Shown piece after piece: positions 1-5,081 of a stretch of DNA of 6,589 nt. The stretch's first letter is position 1. Every line of letters begins with the position of its first letter. The notes under the pieces are model-generated. The model was not told the DNA's origin, searched no databases, and saw only the letters and a list, made by a program, of their open reading frames with translations. The DNA is from Limnohabitans sp. (GTDB lineage: Bacteria; Pseudomonadota; Gammaproteobacteria; Burkholderiales; Burkholderiaceae_C): contig VEQI01000196.1 of the NCBI GenBank assembly GCA_018883305.1, positions 1-6,589 on the forward strand, given 5' to 3'. A program made the translations under genes and the position numbers.

Positions 1-49
1 GCGCCAGTGCTTTCACATCCAGTCGCGTCGGGGAGTAGGCAGCTTTCAT
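1..49 (-). CDS. yceD: YceD/DUF177 family protein, N-terminal fragment
   Basis: Reading leftward from an ATG at 49-47, the window encodes MKAAYSPTRLDVKALA before it ends. The pattern Tyr-x-Pro-x-Arg-Leu-Asp-Val followed by a hydrophobic stretch is the characteristic start of the DUF177 (YceD) family in Burkholderiales. Family knowledge: YceD is needed for normal 23S rRNA accumulation and is usually encoded directly upstream of rpmF (ribosomal protein bL32) and the fatty-acid genes plsX and fabH, so those genes probably lie to the left of the window. Only 16 codons are visible, so the call rests on this short motif plus its position divergent from maf, a common Burkholderiales arrangement. No Shine-Dalgarno-like purine run precedes the ATG. 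The gene is partial because of the window edge and shows no sign of being broken. Confidence 0.75.
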   Translation of the reverse strand, partial: MKAAYSPTRLDVKALA

Positions 50-84
50 GCAAGCAGTGTAAGAGAATCCCGCCATGACATCAC
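49..84 (-). promoter_or_regulatory. Possible yceD promoter, leaderless geometry
   Basis: On the minus strand, TACACT (plus 56-61) is a 4/6 match to the sigma-70 -10 box. Seventeen bases upstream lies GTGATG (plus 79-84), which keeps the TGA core of the -35 box. Only six bases separate the -10 hexamer from the yceD ATG, so transcription would begin at about the A of the start codon and give a leaderless message. The -35 lies inside the first codons of the divergent maf gene. This is pattern matching only; the match is moderate and the real promoter could lie further inside maf. Confidence 0.3.
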
Positions 85-689
85 CCGCCCCAGCCTCTTC
101 ACCCTTGCCACGCCCACTGATACTGGGCTCCACGTCGCGTTACCGGCGTGAACTGCTGGCGCGCTTGCATCTGCCGTTTGAGGTGGCGGCGCCGCACGTG
201 GATGAAACCCCTCAGGTGGGTGAGCGTCCTGAAGCCCTGGCCCGCCGCTTGGCACTGGCCAAAGCCCGAGCCGTGGCGGCTCGCCACCCACAGGCCGTGG
301 TTATCGGCTCGGACCAAGTGGCTGATCTGGACGGGGAACCCTTGGGCAAGCCGGGGACCCATGAACGCGCGGTGGCGCAATTGCGCCGCATGCGCGGACG
401 CACCGTGATCTTCCAGACGGCGCTGAGTGTGGTGTGCCAGGCCAGCGGGTTTGAAATGAGCGACTTGGCCGCCGTCAAGGTGCGCTTTCGTGCGCTCACC
501 GATGCCGAGATCGAAACCTACCTGCGTCGCGAGGAGCCCTATGACTGCGCCGGCAGCGCCAAGAGCGAGGGCTTGGGGATTGCCTTGCTGGAGTCCATCG
601 ACAACGATGATCCCACCGCGCTGGTCGGCCTGCCGCTGATTCGCACGGCCCACATGTTGCGCGCGGCCGGGCTGCCCTTGCTGGGCTGA
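75..689 (+). CDS. yceF: Maf-like nucleotide pyrophosphatase, YceF type (7-methyl-GTP pyrophosphatase)
   Basis: This 204-residue protein belongs to the Maf/HAM1 (ITPase-like) fold. Maf enzymes hydrolyse non-canonical nucleoside triphosphates to the monophosphate and pyrophosphate in the cytoplasm. Visible motifs are the N-terminal substrate loop LILGSTSRYRRELL (15-28), the catalytic segment GSDQVADLDG with Asp80 (78-87), and CAGSAKSEGLG (158-168) followed by DDPTALVGLPL (178-188). Ser-Asp-Gln-Val rather than Ser-Asp-Thr-Val marks the YceF subfamily, whose E. coli member prefers 7-methyl-GTP, over the dTTP/UTP-type YhdE; the substrate is inferred from that. Length is normal, with roughly 10 extra N-terminal residues rich in Pro, Ser and Ala. 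The ATG at 75 has a weak purine run (AAGAGA, 61-66) eight bases upstream. The next gene begins two bases after the stop, which suggests co-transcription with the methyltransferase. Confidence 0.93.
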   Translation: MTSPAPASSPLPRPLILGSTSRYRRELLARLHLPFEVAAPHVDETPQVGERPEALARRLALAKARAVAARHPQAVVIGSDQVADLDGEPLGKPGTHERAVAQLRRMRGRTVIFQTALSVVCQASGFEMSDLAAVKVRFRALTDAEIETYLRREEPYDCAGSAKSEGLGIALLESIDNDDPTALVGLPLIRTAHMLRAAGLPLLG

Positions 690-691
690 TC

Positions 692-1489
692 ATGTCTAGC
701 CCACCAACGCCCATGACAGCCTCGACGCCAACCACCACTGGCACGCTCTGGCTTGTGCCATCCCCCCTGGATTTCGGCTGCGATGTCGAGGTGCCGCTGC
801 AAGACGTGATGCCCCCAAGCACGCTGGAGGTGGCCGCTCGCCTCAACCACTGGGTGTGTGAAAACGCCAAGTCCACGCGGGCCTATCTCAAGCGCGTCAA
901 TGCCCTGGTGCCCCTGCGGCAACCCATTCAAGAACACATCATCACCGAGCTCCCGCGAGCCGTTCATAAAAAGGGCGACCATCAGGGTGAGTTTGATGCC
1001 CGTGGACTGCTGCAAGCCGCCTTGGCCGGTCATGACGTGGGCCTCATCAGCGAGGCCGGCATGCCCGCCCTGGCCGATCCAGGCGTGTCCGTGGTCCGTG
1101 CGGCCCACCAGCTCGGACTGACCGTGCGCCCCCTGGTGGGCCCTTCGTCACTGCCTCTGGCGATGGCAGCGAGTGGACTCAACGGTCAGCAGTTCAGTTT
1201 TGTGGGGTACCTGCCTGCTCAGACCCAGGAACGGGCCCAGCGTTTGCGCGAGCTAGAGGCCACGGCCAAGCGCACCGGAACGGCCCAATGGTTCATTGAA
1301 ACACCCTACCGCAACGCGGCCCTGTGGGACAGCCTGTTGCAAGTGCTGGCACCCACCACACGGCTGGCCTGTTGCAGTGGGCTGACCTTGCCTCAGCAAT
1401 ACGTGCAATGTCACGATGTTCAGACCTGGCGGCGTCGGTCTGCCCCTCCGGTGTTACAGCTGCCCACCGTGTTTGGTCTGGGCGTTTGA
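692..1489 (+). CDS. RsmI-related SAM-dependent methyltransferase (tetrapyrrole methylase fold)
   Basis: This 265-residue protein has the tetrapyrrole-methylase (TP-methylase) fold seen in RsmI, the 16S rRNA C1402 2'-O-methyltransferase. Landmarks are GTLWLVPSPLDFG (17-29, first strand), VCENAKSTRAYLKR (55-68), ELPRAVHKKGDH (86-97), the glycine-rich SAM-site loop GLISEAGMPALADPG (117-131) and LVGPSSLPLAMAASGLNG (148-165) leading into FVGYLP (170-175), then FIETPYRN. True RsmI usually reads Ser-Asp-Ala-Gly-Thr-Pro in the loop where this protein has Ser-Glu-Ala-Gly-Met-Pro. It therefore looks like the Burkholderiales RsmI paralogue, whose substrate is not known to me. No N-terminal signal or membrane segment is seen. 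The start at 692 sits two bases after the maf stop without a clear Shine-Dalgarno; Met8 (713) is an alternative start, since conserved sequence begins only near residue 17. The gene converges on the S49 peptidase gene. Confidence 0.88.
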   Translation: MSSPPTPMTASTPTTTGTLWLVPSPLDFGCDVEVPLQDVMPPSTLEVAARLNHWVCENAKSTRAYLKRVNALVPLRQPIQEHIITELPRAVHKKGDHQGEFDARGLLQAALAGHDVGLISEAGMPALADPGVSVVRAAHQLGLTVRPLVGPSSLPLAMAASGLNGQQFSFVGYLPAQTQERAQRLRELEATAKRTGTAQWFIETPYRNAALWDSLLQVLAPTTRLACCSGLTLPQQYVQCHDVQTWRRRSAPPVLQLPTVFGLGV

Positions 1490-1568
1490 GACCAGACTGT
1501 GGGCCCACCTCACTGGCACAAGCCCATCCCTGATGGGTCGAGGACAGGTCGGGCCCGTGAGCGCCGCT
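1490..1568. terminator. Convergent intergenic region with a short hairpin, weak terminator candidate
   Basis: These 79 bases lie between the 3' ends of the methyltransferase and S49 peptidase genes, where a bidirectional terminator would be expected. CCCATC (1523-1528) and GATGGG (1532-1537) form a six-pair stem with a three-base loop, plus a possible G-U closing pair (1522/1538). Two GC palindromes flank it: GTGGGCCCAC (1499-1508) and CGGGCCCG (1550-1557). Neither strand shows a T tract after the stem, so a classic intrinsic terminator is not supported and termination may be Rho-dependent. Confidence 0.3.
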
Positions 1569-2549
1569 TTAACGCAGGCTGGGGATTGACTTCATGGCCC
1601 GCACCGCCCCTTCACCCACGGCTGCACCAAAGCGCTTGGCCAATCGCTCAGCCACGTTCTCATGACGTGTGTAGTCCACGACGTCTTCTGCCTTGACCAC
1701 TTCGCGAGCCACAAAATCCAGACTGCCCAAAGCGTCTGCCAGGCCCAGCTCGATGGCTTGCTGCCCCGTCCAGAACAAGCCGCTGAACAGTTCGGGCGTT
1801 TCCTTCAGACGTTTGCCACGCCCTTCACGCACCACCTGAATAAACTGCTGATGGATCTGGTCCAACATGGTCTGCGCGTATGCCCGCTGGGTTTTGGTTT
1901 GCGGACTGAAGGGATCCAGAAAGCCTTTGTTCTCACCGGCAGTCATCAAGCGGCGCTCGACGCCCAGCTTGTCCATGAGGCCGGTAAAACCAAAGCCATC
2001 CATCAGCACACCAATACTGCCCACGATGCTGGCTTTGTCCACATAAATTTGATCAGCCGCCACCGCGATGTAATAGGCAGCCGAGGCGCACGACTCTTCC
2101 ACCACCGCATAGACGGGCTTTTGGTGCTTGTCCTTGAGGCGACGAATCTCGTCGTTGATGATGCCCGCCTGCACCGGGCTGCCACCAGGGGAATTGATGA
2201 GCAGCACCACAGCTTGCGACCCTTCGTCCTCGAACGCATCGCGCAAAGCGCCCACGATCCAGTCGGCGCTGGCATCTGCCTCGGAGGCAATTTCGCCATG
2301 GATTTGCACCACGGCAGTGTGCGCCTGGTTCACATGCGTTGACCCGGTGCTGCGAGAAAAACTCAGCCACAAGACGGTCACCACCACCCCCAGCCATAAC
2401 AAACGAATGGCATTACGCCAGCGCCGGGCTGCACGCTGCTCTTGCAGATGCGCGAAAGCCAGTCGCTCCAGGGTTTCACGCTCCCAGCCTGGGGCACGCC
2501 CTGACGCAGGCACGCCGTCGCTGGCGTTATTACGCTCGAATTCACTCAT
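1569..2549 (-). CDS. Membrane-anchored S49 family serine peptidase (SppA/SohB-like)
   Basis: This 326-residue protein has a basic, Arg-rich segment (39-49) and then one hydrophobic segment, about residues 47-64 (ending LLWLGVVVTVLWLSFS). It is probably a signal anchor that places the C-terminal protease domain in the periplasm. The S49 domain follows: VVQIHGEI (80-87), LLINSPGGSP (116-125), ESCASAAYYIA (152-162), DKASIVGSIGVLMDGFGF (171-188) and GENKGFLDPFSP (205-216). By comparison with SppA, Ser156 is the nucleophile and Lys208 the general base. The family degrades cleaved signal peptides and other membrane-associated peptides; the substrate here is inferred. The length fits the short one-domain S49 form rather than the roughly 600-residue two-domain E. 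coli SppA. The gene starts seven bases after the Rieske stop; a GGAG lies about 13 bases before the ATG, rather far for a ribosome site, so coupling to the upstream gene is plausible. It is the last gene of the minus-strand cluster. Confidence 0.92.
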   Translation of the reverse strand: MSEFERNNASDGVPASGRAPGWERETLERLAFAHLQEQRAARRWRNAIRLLWLGVVVTVLWLSFSRSTGSTHVNQAHTAVVQIHGEIASEADASADWIVGALRDAFEDEGSQAVVLLINSPGGSPVQAGIINDEIRRLKDKHQKPVYAVVEESCASAAYYIAVAADQIYVDKASIVGSIGVLMDGFGFTGLMDKLGVERRLMTAGENKGFLDPFSPQTKTQRAYAQTMLDQIHQQFIQVVREGRGKRLKETPELFSGLFWTGQQAIELGLADALGSLDFVAREVVKAEDVVDYTRHENVAERLAKRFGAAVGEGAVRAMKSIPSLR

Positions 2550-2556
2550 GACTGGA

Positions 2557-2925
2557 TCAAAACTCCACAGGTTTCAGGTTATAGGCAGTATGCCAGTGCA
2601 CCACGCCATCGTGCTCGCTCACGGGTATCTTGATGAGCCCGCCACGACAAGGCCCGTCCTGGCAGACTCCCGTGTCAGGCGCGTAATAAGCCCCATGAGT
2701 GGCACACATGAGCCAGCGACCCGTCTCGTCAAAAAAACGGTCCGGCTGGTAATCCATTTCCATGGCCACGTGGGCGCACCGGTTGAGGTACGCATGCACC
2801 TGCCCTTCAAAACGAACCGCAAAGGCACGGCAGGTGGCGCCCGCGTAGACCACGTCAAACGGCACCGCCAGGCCACTGTCAAGCAGTTCAGCCGAGTGGC
2901 ACAAAGGGATCAGTACCTCATCCAT
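2557..2925 (-). CDS. Rieske [2Fe-2S] ferredoxin-like protein
   Basis: This 122-residue single-domain protein carries both halves of the Rieske cluster-binding signature: Cys50-Ala-His52 and Cys74-Ala-Thr-His77. They are followed by the usual Gly-Ala-Tyr-Tyr and the turn PDTGVCQDGPCRGG (83-96). Two Cys and two His should hold a [2Fe-2S] cluster. There is no catalytic non-heme iron domain and no signal peptide, so it resembles a soluble ferredoxin-like electron carrier more than an oxygenase subunit or the bc1 Rieske protein. Its redox partner cannot be told from the neighbours, which include no oxygenase or reductase. The extra Cys88 and Cys93 are close to positions that form a stabilising disulfide in some Rieske proteins, but here both lie after the second motif, so that role is doubtful. 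The start overlaps the end of the HAD phosphatase gene by eight bases (ATGGATGA), a classic translational-coupling arrangement. Confidence 0.93.
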   Translation of the reverse strand: MDEVLIPLCHSAELLDSGLAVPFDVVYAGATCRAFAVRFEGQVHAYLNRCAHVAMEMDYQPDRFFDETGRWLMCATHGAYYAPDTGVCQDGPCRGGLIKIPVSEHDGVVHWHTAYNLKPVEF

Positions 2926-3586
2926 GCGTCAACAGCCAGTCCCGCAGCTCGGCCACCGAGTGCGCCACGAAACGTGGTGCAAGCGCATCGAAATTGTCAT
3001 GATGATGGGCCCCATAGCTCACGCCAATGCTGTCGCAACCCGCCCGGCGGGCCATCTCCAGATCGTGGGTGGTGTCGCCAATCATCAAGGTGCGCTCGGG
3101 CGGCACACCCAGCTCGCCCATCAGTTCGTGCAGCATGAGCGGGTCGGGCTTGCCCGCCGTTTCGTCGGCGGTTCGGGATGTATCGAACAGCCCATGCAAT
3201 TCCACCGACCGCAGTGCTTCGTTGAGCCCCGCTCGGCTCTTGCCCGTGGCCACGGCCAGCCAGTGCTGACGTTCACGCAAGGCGCCCAGCAGCGGCAACA
3301 CCCCGTCAAACAGGCTGATGTCGTCCTTGTGCTGGATGTAGTGATGGCGGTAGCGCTCGCCCAGCTCGGGATATTTTTCCTTGGGCACATCGGGCGCGGC
3401 GTGGGCCAGCGCGGGGATCAAGGCCATGCCGATGACATAAGCCGCCGCGCGATCATCGGGTACCGTGCCGCCCACATCGCGCACCGCCTCCTGGATGCAG
3501 CGCGTGATGATGCGCGTGGAATCGAACAGGGTGCCGTCCCAGTCGAAGGCGATCAGGTCATAGCGGCGGGTTCGGGGGCTGGACAT
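2918..3586 (-). CDS. HAD-IA family hydrolase (phosphoglycolate phosphatase-like)
   Basis: Starting at the ATG at 3586, the product has 222 residues and all four haloacid-dehalogenase motifs. Motif I is FDWDGTLFDS with nucleophile Asp15 and acid/base Asp17. Motif II is ATGKS with Thr114. Motif III is Lys146 in GKPDP. Motif IV is GDTTHD with Asp171 and Asp175 for magnesium. A helical cap of subfamily IA type fills the space between motifs I and II. The family hydrolyses small phosphate esters; Gph-like phosphoglycolate phosphatase is the closest familiar member, but the substrate cannot be read from the sequence. The reading frame is open back to a TTG at 3628, which would add 14 residues. I prefer the ATG because DxD-type HAD proteins usually start 5-15 residues before motif I. 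With this start the gene overlaps the end of rluC by 29 bases. Confidence 0.9.
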   Translation of the reverse strand: MSSPRTRRYDLIAFDWDGTLFDSTRIITRCIQEAVRDVGGTVPDDRAAAYVIGMALIPALAHAAPDVPKEKYPELGERYRHHYIQHKDDISLFDGVLPLLGALRERQHWLAVATGKSRAGLNEALRSVELHGLFDTSRTADETAGKPDPLMLHELMGELGVPPERTLMIGDTTHDLEMARRAGCDSIGVSYGAHHHDNFDALAPRFVAHSVAELRDWLLTHG

Positions 3587-4574
3587 GGTCAAGGAATGCT
3601 TGAAGTTCGGGCGGAAGTGGCGACTCAAGGTTCACGGGTCGCAGGGTTTGGGGATGGATGAACTGTAACCGCCAGGCGTGCAGGAACATGCGCTGCAAGC
3701 CAGCCTTGTGCCACTCACGGTTGCGCTCGAAGTTGCCGTACTTGTCGTCACCCACGATGGGGTAGCCCAGACTGGAGAGATGCACCCGAATCTGGTGGGT
3801 CCGCCCGGTCTTGATGGTGACTTCCAGCAGGCTAAAGCCCCCGACCAGCCGCGCAACACGCACCAAGGTGATGGCGCGTTGACCGTCCGGGTCGTCCTTG
3901 CCCACCACGCGCACCCGGCGCTCGCCCTCCCCCTGCCCATTGGGCACGAGGTAGCGTTGCAACGGCATGTCGATCACCTTCTGGCGCGACGGCCACTGCC
4001 CGGGCACCAGGGTCAGGTAGGTCTTGCCCGTCTCGCGCTGGCGGAACTGGTCCTGGAGTTGGCGCAACACGCTGCGCTTTTTGGCCACCAGCAGCACACC
4101 AGAGGTTTCGCGGTCGAGTCGATGCACCAATTCCAGCAGCCGCGCTCCAGGCCGGGCTTGGCGCAGTTGTTCAATCACGCCATGGCTGATACCACTGCCG
4201 CCATGCACGGCCACCCCGGCCGGCTTGTCGATGGCCAGGATGCCTTCGTCTTCATACAACACCGGGAACTGTCGCGCGGGCACAACGGCTGCGGCGCCTG
4301 AACCCGTCACCGCCGCCACAGGTTTGACCGCCAGACGCAGCGGTGGCACCCGCACCTGGTCGCCCGTCACCACCCGGGTATCGGCACTGGCACGCCCCTT
4401 GTTCACCCGCACCTCACCCGAACGGATGATGCGGTAGACCAGGGTTTTGGGGGCACCTTTGAGGTGGCGCATCAGCCAGTTGTCCAGGCGCTGACCGTCC
4501 GATTCCTCGTCCACGACCAGGAATTGGACCTCGGGGGGCGAGGTGGGCTGGGCTGCCCCTATAATGTTCTTCAC
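3558..4574 (-). CDS. rluC: Ribosomal large subunit pseudouridine synthase RluC
   Basis: The 338-residue product belongs to the RluA/RluC/RluD family. RluC converts uridines 955, 2504 and 2580 of 23S rRNA (E. coli numbering) to pseudouridine. An N-terminal S4 RNA-binding domain (about 27-85; QRLDNWL, then YRIIRSGEVRVNKGR at 47-61) precedes the catalytic domain with LAIDKPAGVAVHGG (113-126), the active-site HRLDRETSG with catalytic Asp154 (151-159), and the later GRTHQIRVHL and GYPIVGDDKYG segments. I place the start at a GTG (4574-4572, product beginning Met-Lys-Asn-Ile-Ile), as in Burkholderiales homologues. The frame stays open to 5033, but that upstream part lacks family similarity and would put the start inside the rne leader. 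A GGA about 11 bases before the GTG is the only ribosome-site hint. It is the first gene of the rluC-HAD-Rieske-S49 cluster and is divergent from rne. Confidence 0.92.
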   Translation of the reverse strand: MKNIIGAAQPTSPPEVQFLVVDEESDGQRLDNWLMRHLKGAPKTLVYRIIRSGEVRVNKGRASADTRVVTGDQVRVPPLRLAVKPVAAVTGSGAAAVVPARQFPVLYEDEGILAIDKPAGVAVHGGSGISHGVIEQLRQARPGARLLELVHRLDRETSGVLLVAKKRSVLRQLQDQFRQRETGKTYLTLVPGQWPSRQKVIDMPLQRYLVPNGQGEGERRVRVVGKDDPDGQRAITLVRVARLVGGFSLLEVTIKTGRTHQIRVHLSSLGYPIVGDDKYGNFERNREWHKAGLQRMFLHAWRLQFIHPQTLRPVNLESPLPPELQAFLDHVQPPNPPL

Positions 4575-4584
4575 CAGCGACGAG

Positions 4585-4613
4585 TTCCAAGTGCTTGATT
4601 TAATTCGTAGATT
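4585..4613 (+). promoter_or_regulatory. Candidate rne promoter, weak
   Basis: On the plus strand, TTCCAA (4585-4590, 3/6) and TAGATT (4608-4613, 4/6) are spaced by 17 bases. They would start transcription near 4620, leaving an rne leader of about 460 bases. The -10 overlaps the -10 of the predicted rluC promoter on the other strand, so the two could compete for polymerase. The match is weak; a start further downstream in the leader is possible, although I saw no better match there. Confidence 0.3.
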
Positions 4614-4620
4614 AGAGCAC
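4591..4620. repeat. Imperfect inverted repeat in the divergent promoter
   Basis: GTGCTT (4591-4596) and GAGCAC (4615-4620) pair over five Watson-Crick positions plus one G-T, and inside them TAAT (4601-4604) mirrors ATTA (4611-4614). The dyad covers both predicted -10 boxes. It could be an operator or simply promoter composition; no known regulator site is recognised. Confidence 0.35.
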
Positions 4621-4639
4621 GCCGAACCCCCGCTGTGAG
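4611..4639 (-). promoter_or_regulatory. Predicted sigma-70 promoter for the rluC operon
   Basis: On the minus strand, CTCACA (plus 4634-4639, 4/6 match to TTGACA) is separated by exactly 17 bases from TCTAAT (plus 4611-4616, 5/6 match to TATAAT). Transcription would start near 4604, giving a leader of about 30 bases to the rluC GTG. This is the best promoter match I saw in the window, and it lies in its most AT-rich stretch. The call is by eye and has no experimental support. Confidence 0.5.
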
Positions 4640-4899
4640 GTCGATGCCCCGATTGGGCCCTTTCACCCCGGCTAATGCAGCGGCGTGAACCCCCAAGCGG
4701 TTGAGCCGATACCCAGACAACCACGATACGGAATACCTTGGCTGTCGCCGCTCCATGAAAGCGACGACGGCGGATCACAGCGAGACACCCGACCATGGAA
4801 TGGTTCATGCTGATGTGGATGCTTTGCCGACGCTGGCTGATGCCCGTGCGCGCAAGCTTGGCCACACACCTGAACCCTTTCATGATGCCCGGGCCCGAC

Positions 4900-4920
4900 C
4901 GCCTGCCCCTGAGGGTGGCG
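4900..4920 (+). other. Strong hairpin in the rne leader
   Basis: CGCC (4900-4903) pairs with GGCG (4917-4920), and GCCC (4905-4908) pairs with GGGU (4913-4916) using one G-U pair. U4904 is a single bulge and CUGA (4909-4912) is the loop. Eight pairs, seven of them G-C, in 21 bases make this the most convincing local RNA structure in the window. No T tract follows, so it is not an intrinsic terminator. It may be a landmark of the rne leader. Confidence 0.55.
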
Positions 4921-5068
4921 CGTCCTGCTTTGCGACTCGCTCCTGTCCACATCCCCACACACCGCTTGCGACCCTGATCGGTCCGGGCGGCCCTGTGGGC
5001 ATTCCCTTCGTTGTCTGGTGCTGGCTCCGGCATCGTTGGCCCGTCATGGGCCTGTGATGTACAGAGTT

Positions 5069-5074
5069 AAAGGA
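5069..5074 (+). promoter_or_regulatory. Ribosome binding site of rne
   Basis: AAAGGA lies seven bases before the ATG at 5082 and is the clearest Shine-Dalgarno sequence in the window. It supports that start, which also fits the conserved Met-Lys-Arg-Met-Leu-Ile beginning of RNase E. The GGCCC/GGGCC hairpin (5038-5052) ends 16 bases upstream and leaves the site unpaired. Confidence 0.8.
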
Positions 5075-5081
5075 ACGCATC

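Larger units (their letters stand above)
4621..5081 (+). promoter_or_regulatory. Long structured 5' leader of rne (putative autoregulatory region)
   Basis: About 460 bases lie between the candidate rne start site and the rne ATG, with no convincing gene on either strand. In E. coli the rne message has a 361-nucleotide leader whose hairpins let RNase E cut its own transcript and limit its level; a similar role here is inferred from position and size. Several hairpins can be drawn. The strongest is 4900-4920. Others are GCCC/GGGC at 4646-4649 and 4655-4658, a six-pair stem joining 4745-4750 to 4768-4773, GCCC/GGGC at 4990-4993 and 4997-5000, and GGCCC/GGGCC at 5038-5042 and 5048-5052. I do not recognise the E. 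coli rne5 elements by sequence. A 60-codon ATG frame (4795-4977) exists but looks accidental. Confidence 0.5.

Noticed and set aside
1522..1538. Hairpin between the convergent genes as a confident intrinsic terminator
   Set aside because: Stem of six or seven pairs with a three-base loop and no T tract on either strand; kept only as a low-confidence candidate.
1662..3138. Plus-strand open frames (1662-2342 and 2128-3138) opposite the S49 and Rieske genes
   Set aside because: The minus-strand genes carry complete catalytic and metal-binding motifs; the plus-strand frames show none and only mirror their codon bias.
3587..3628. Upstream TTG start for the HAD phosphatase
   Set aside because: It would add 14 residues without family similarity and use a rare start codon, while an ATG stands at the usual distance before the DWDGT motif.
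4795..4977. 60-codon plus-strand ORF in the rne leader, Met- and Trp-rich at its start
   Set aside because: No Shine-Dalgarno, odd composition (Met- and Trp-rich start, Arg/Pro-rich end), no recognisable family, and it lies within the expected untranslated leader. Conservation in relatives would be needed to revive it.
4575..5033. N-terminal extension of the rluC frame up to 5033
   Set aside because: The extension is unlike any RluC N-terminus. The family sequence begins right after the GTG at 4574, and the predicted rluC promoter lies inside the extension.
4701..5057. 118-codon plus-strand frame with TTG start in the rne leader
   Set aside because: Rare start codon, no ribosome site, no domain pattern, and composition typical of an accidental open frame in GC-rich DNA.
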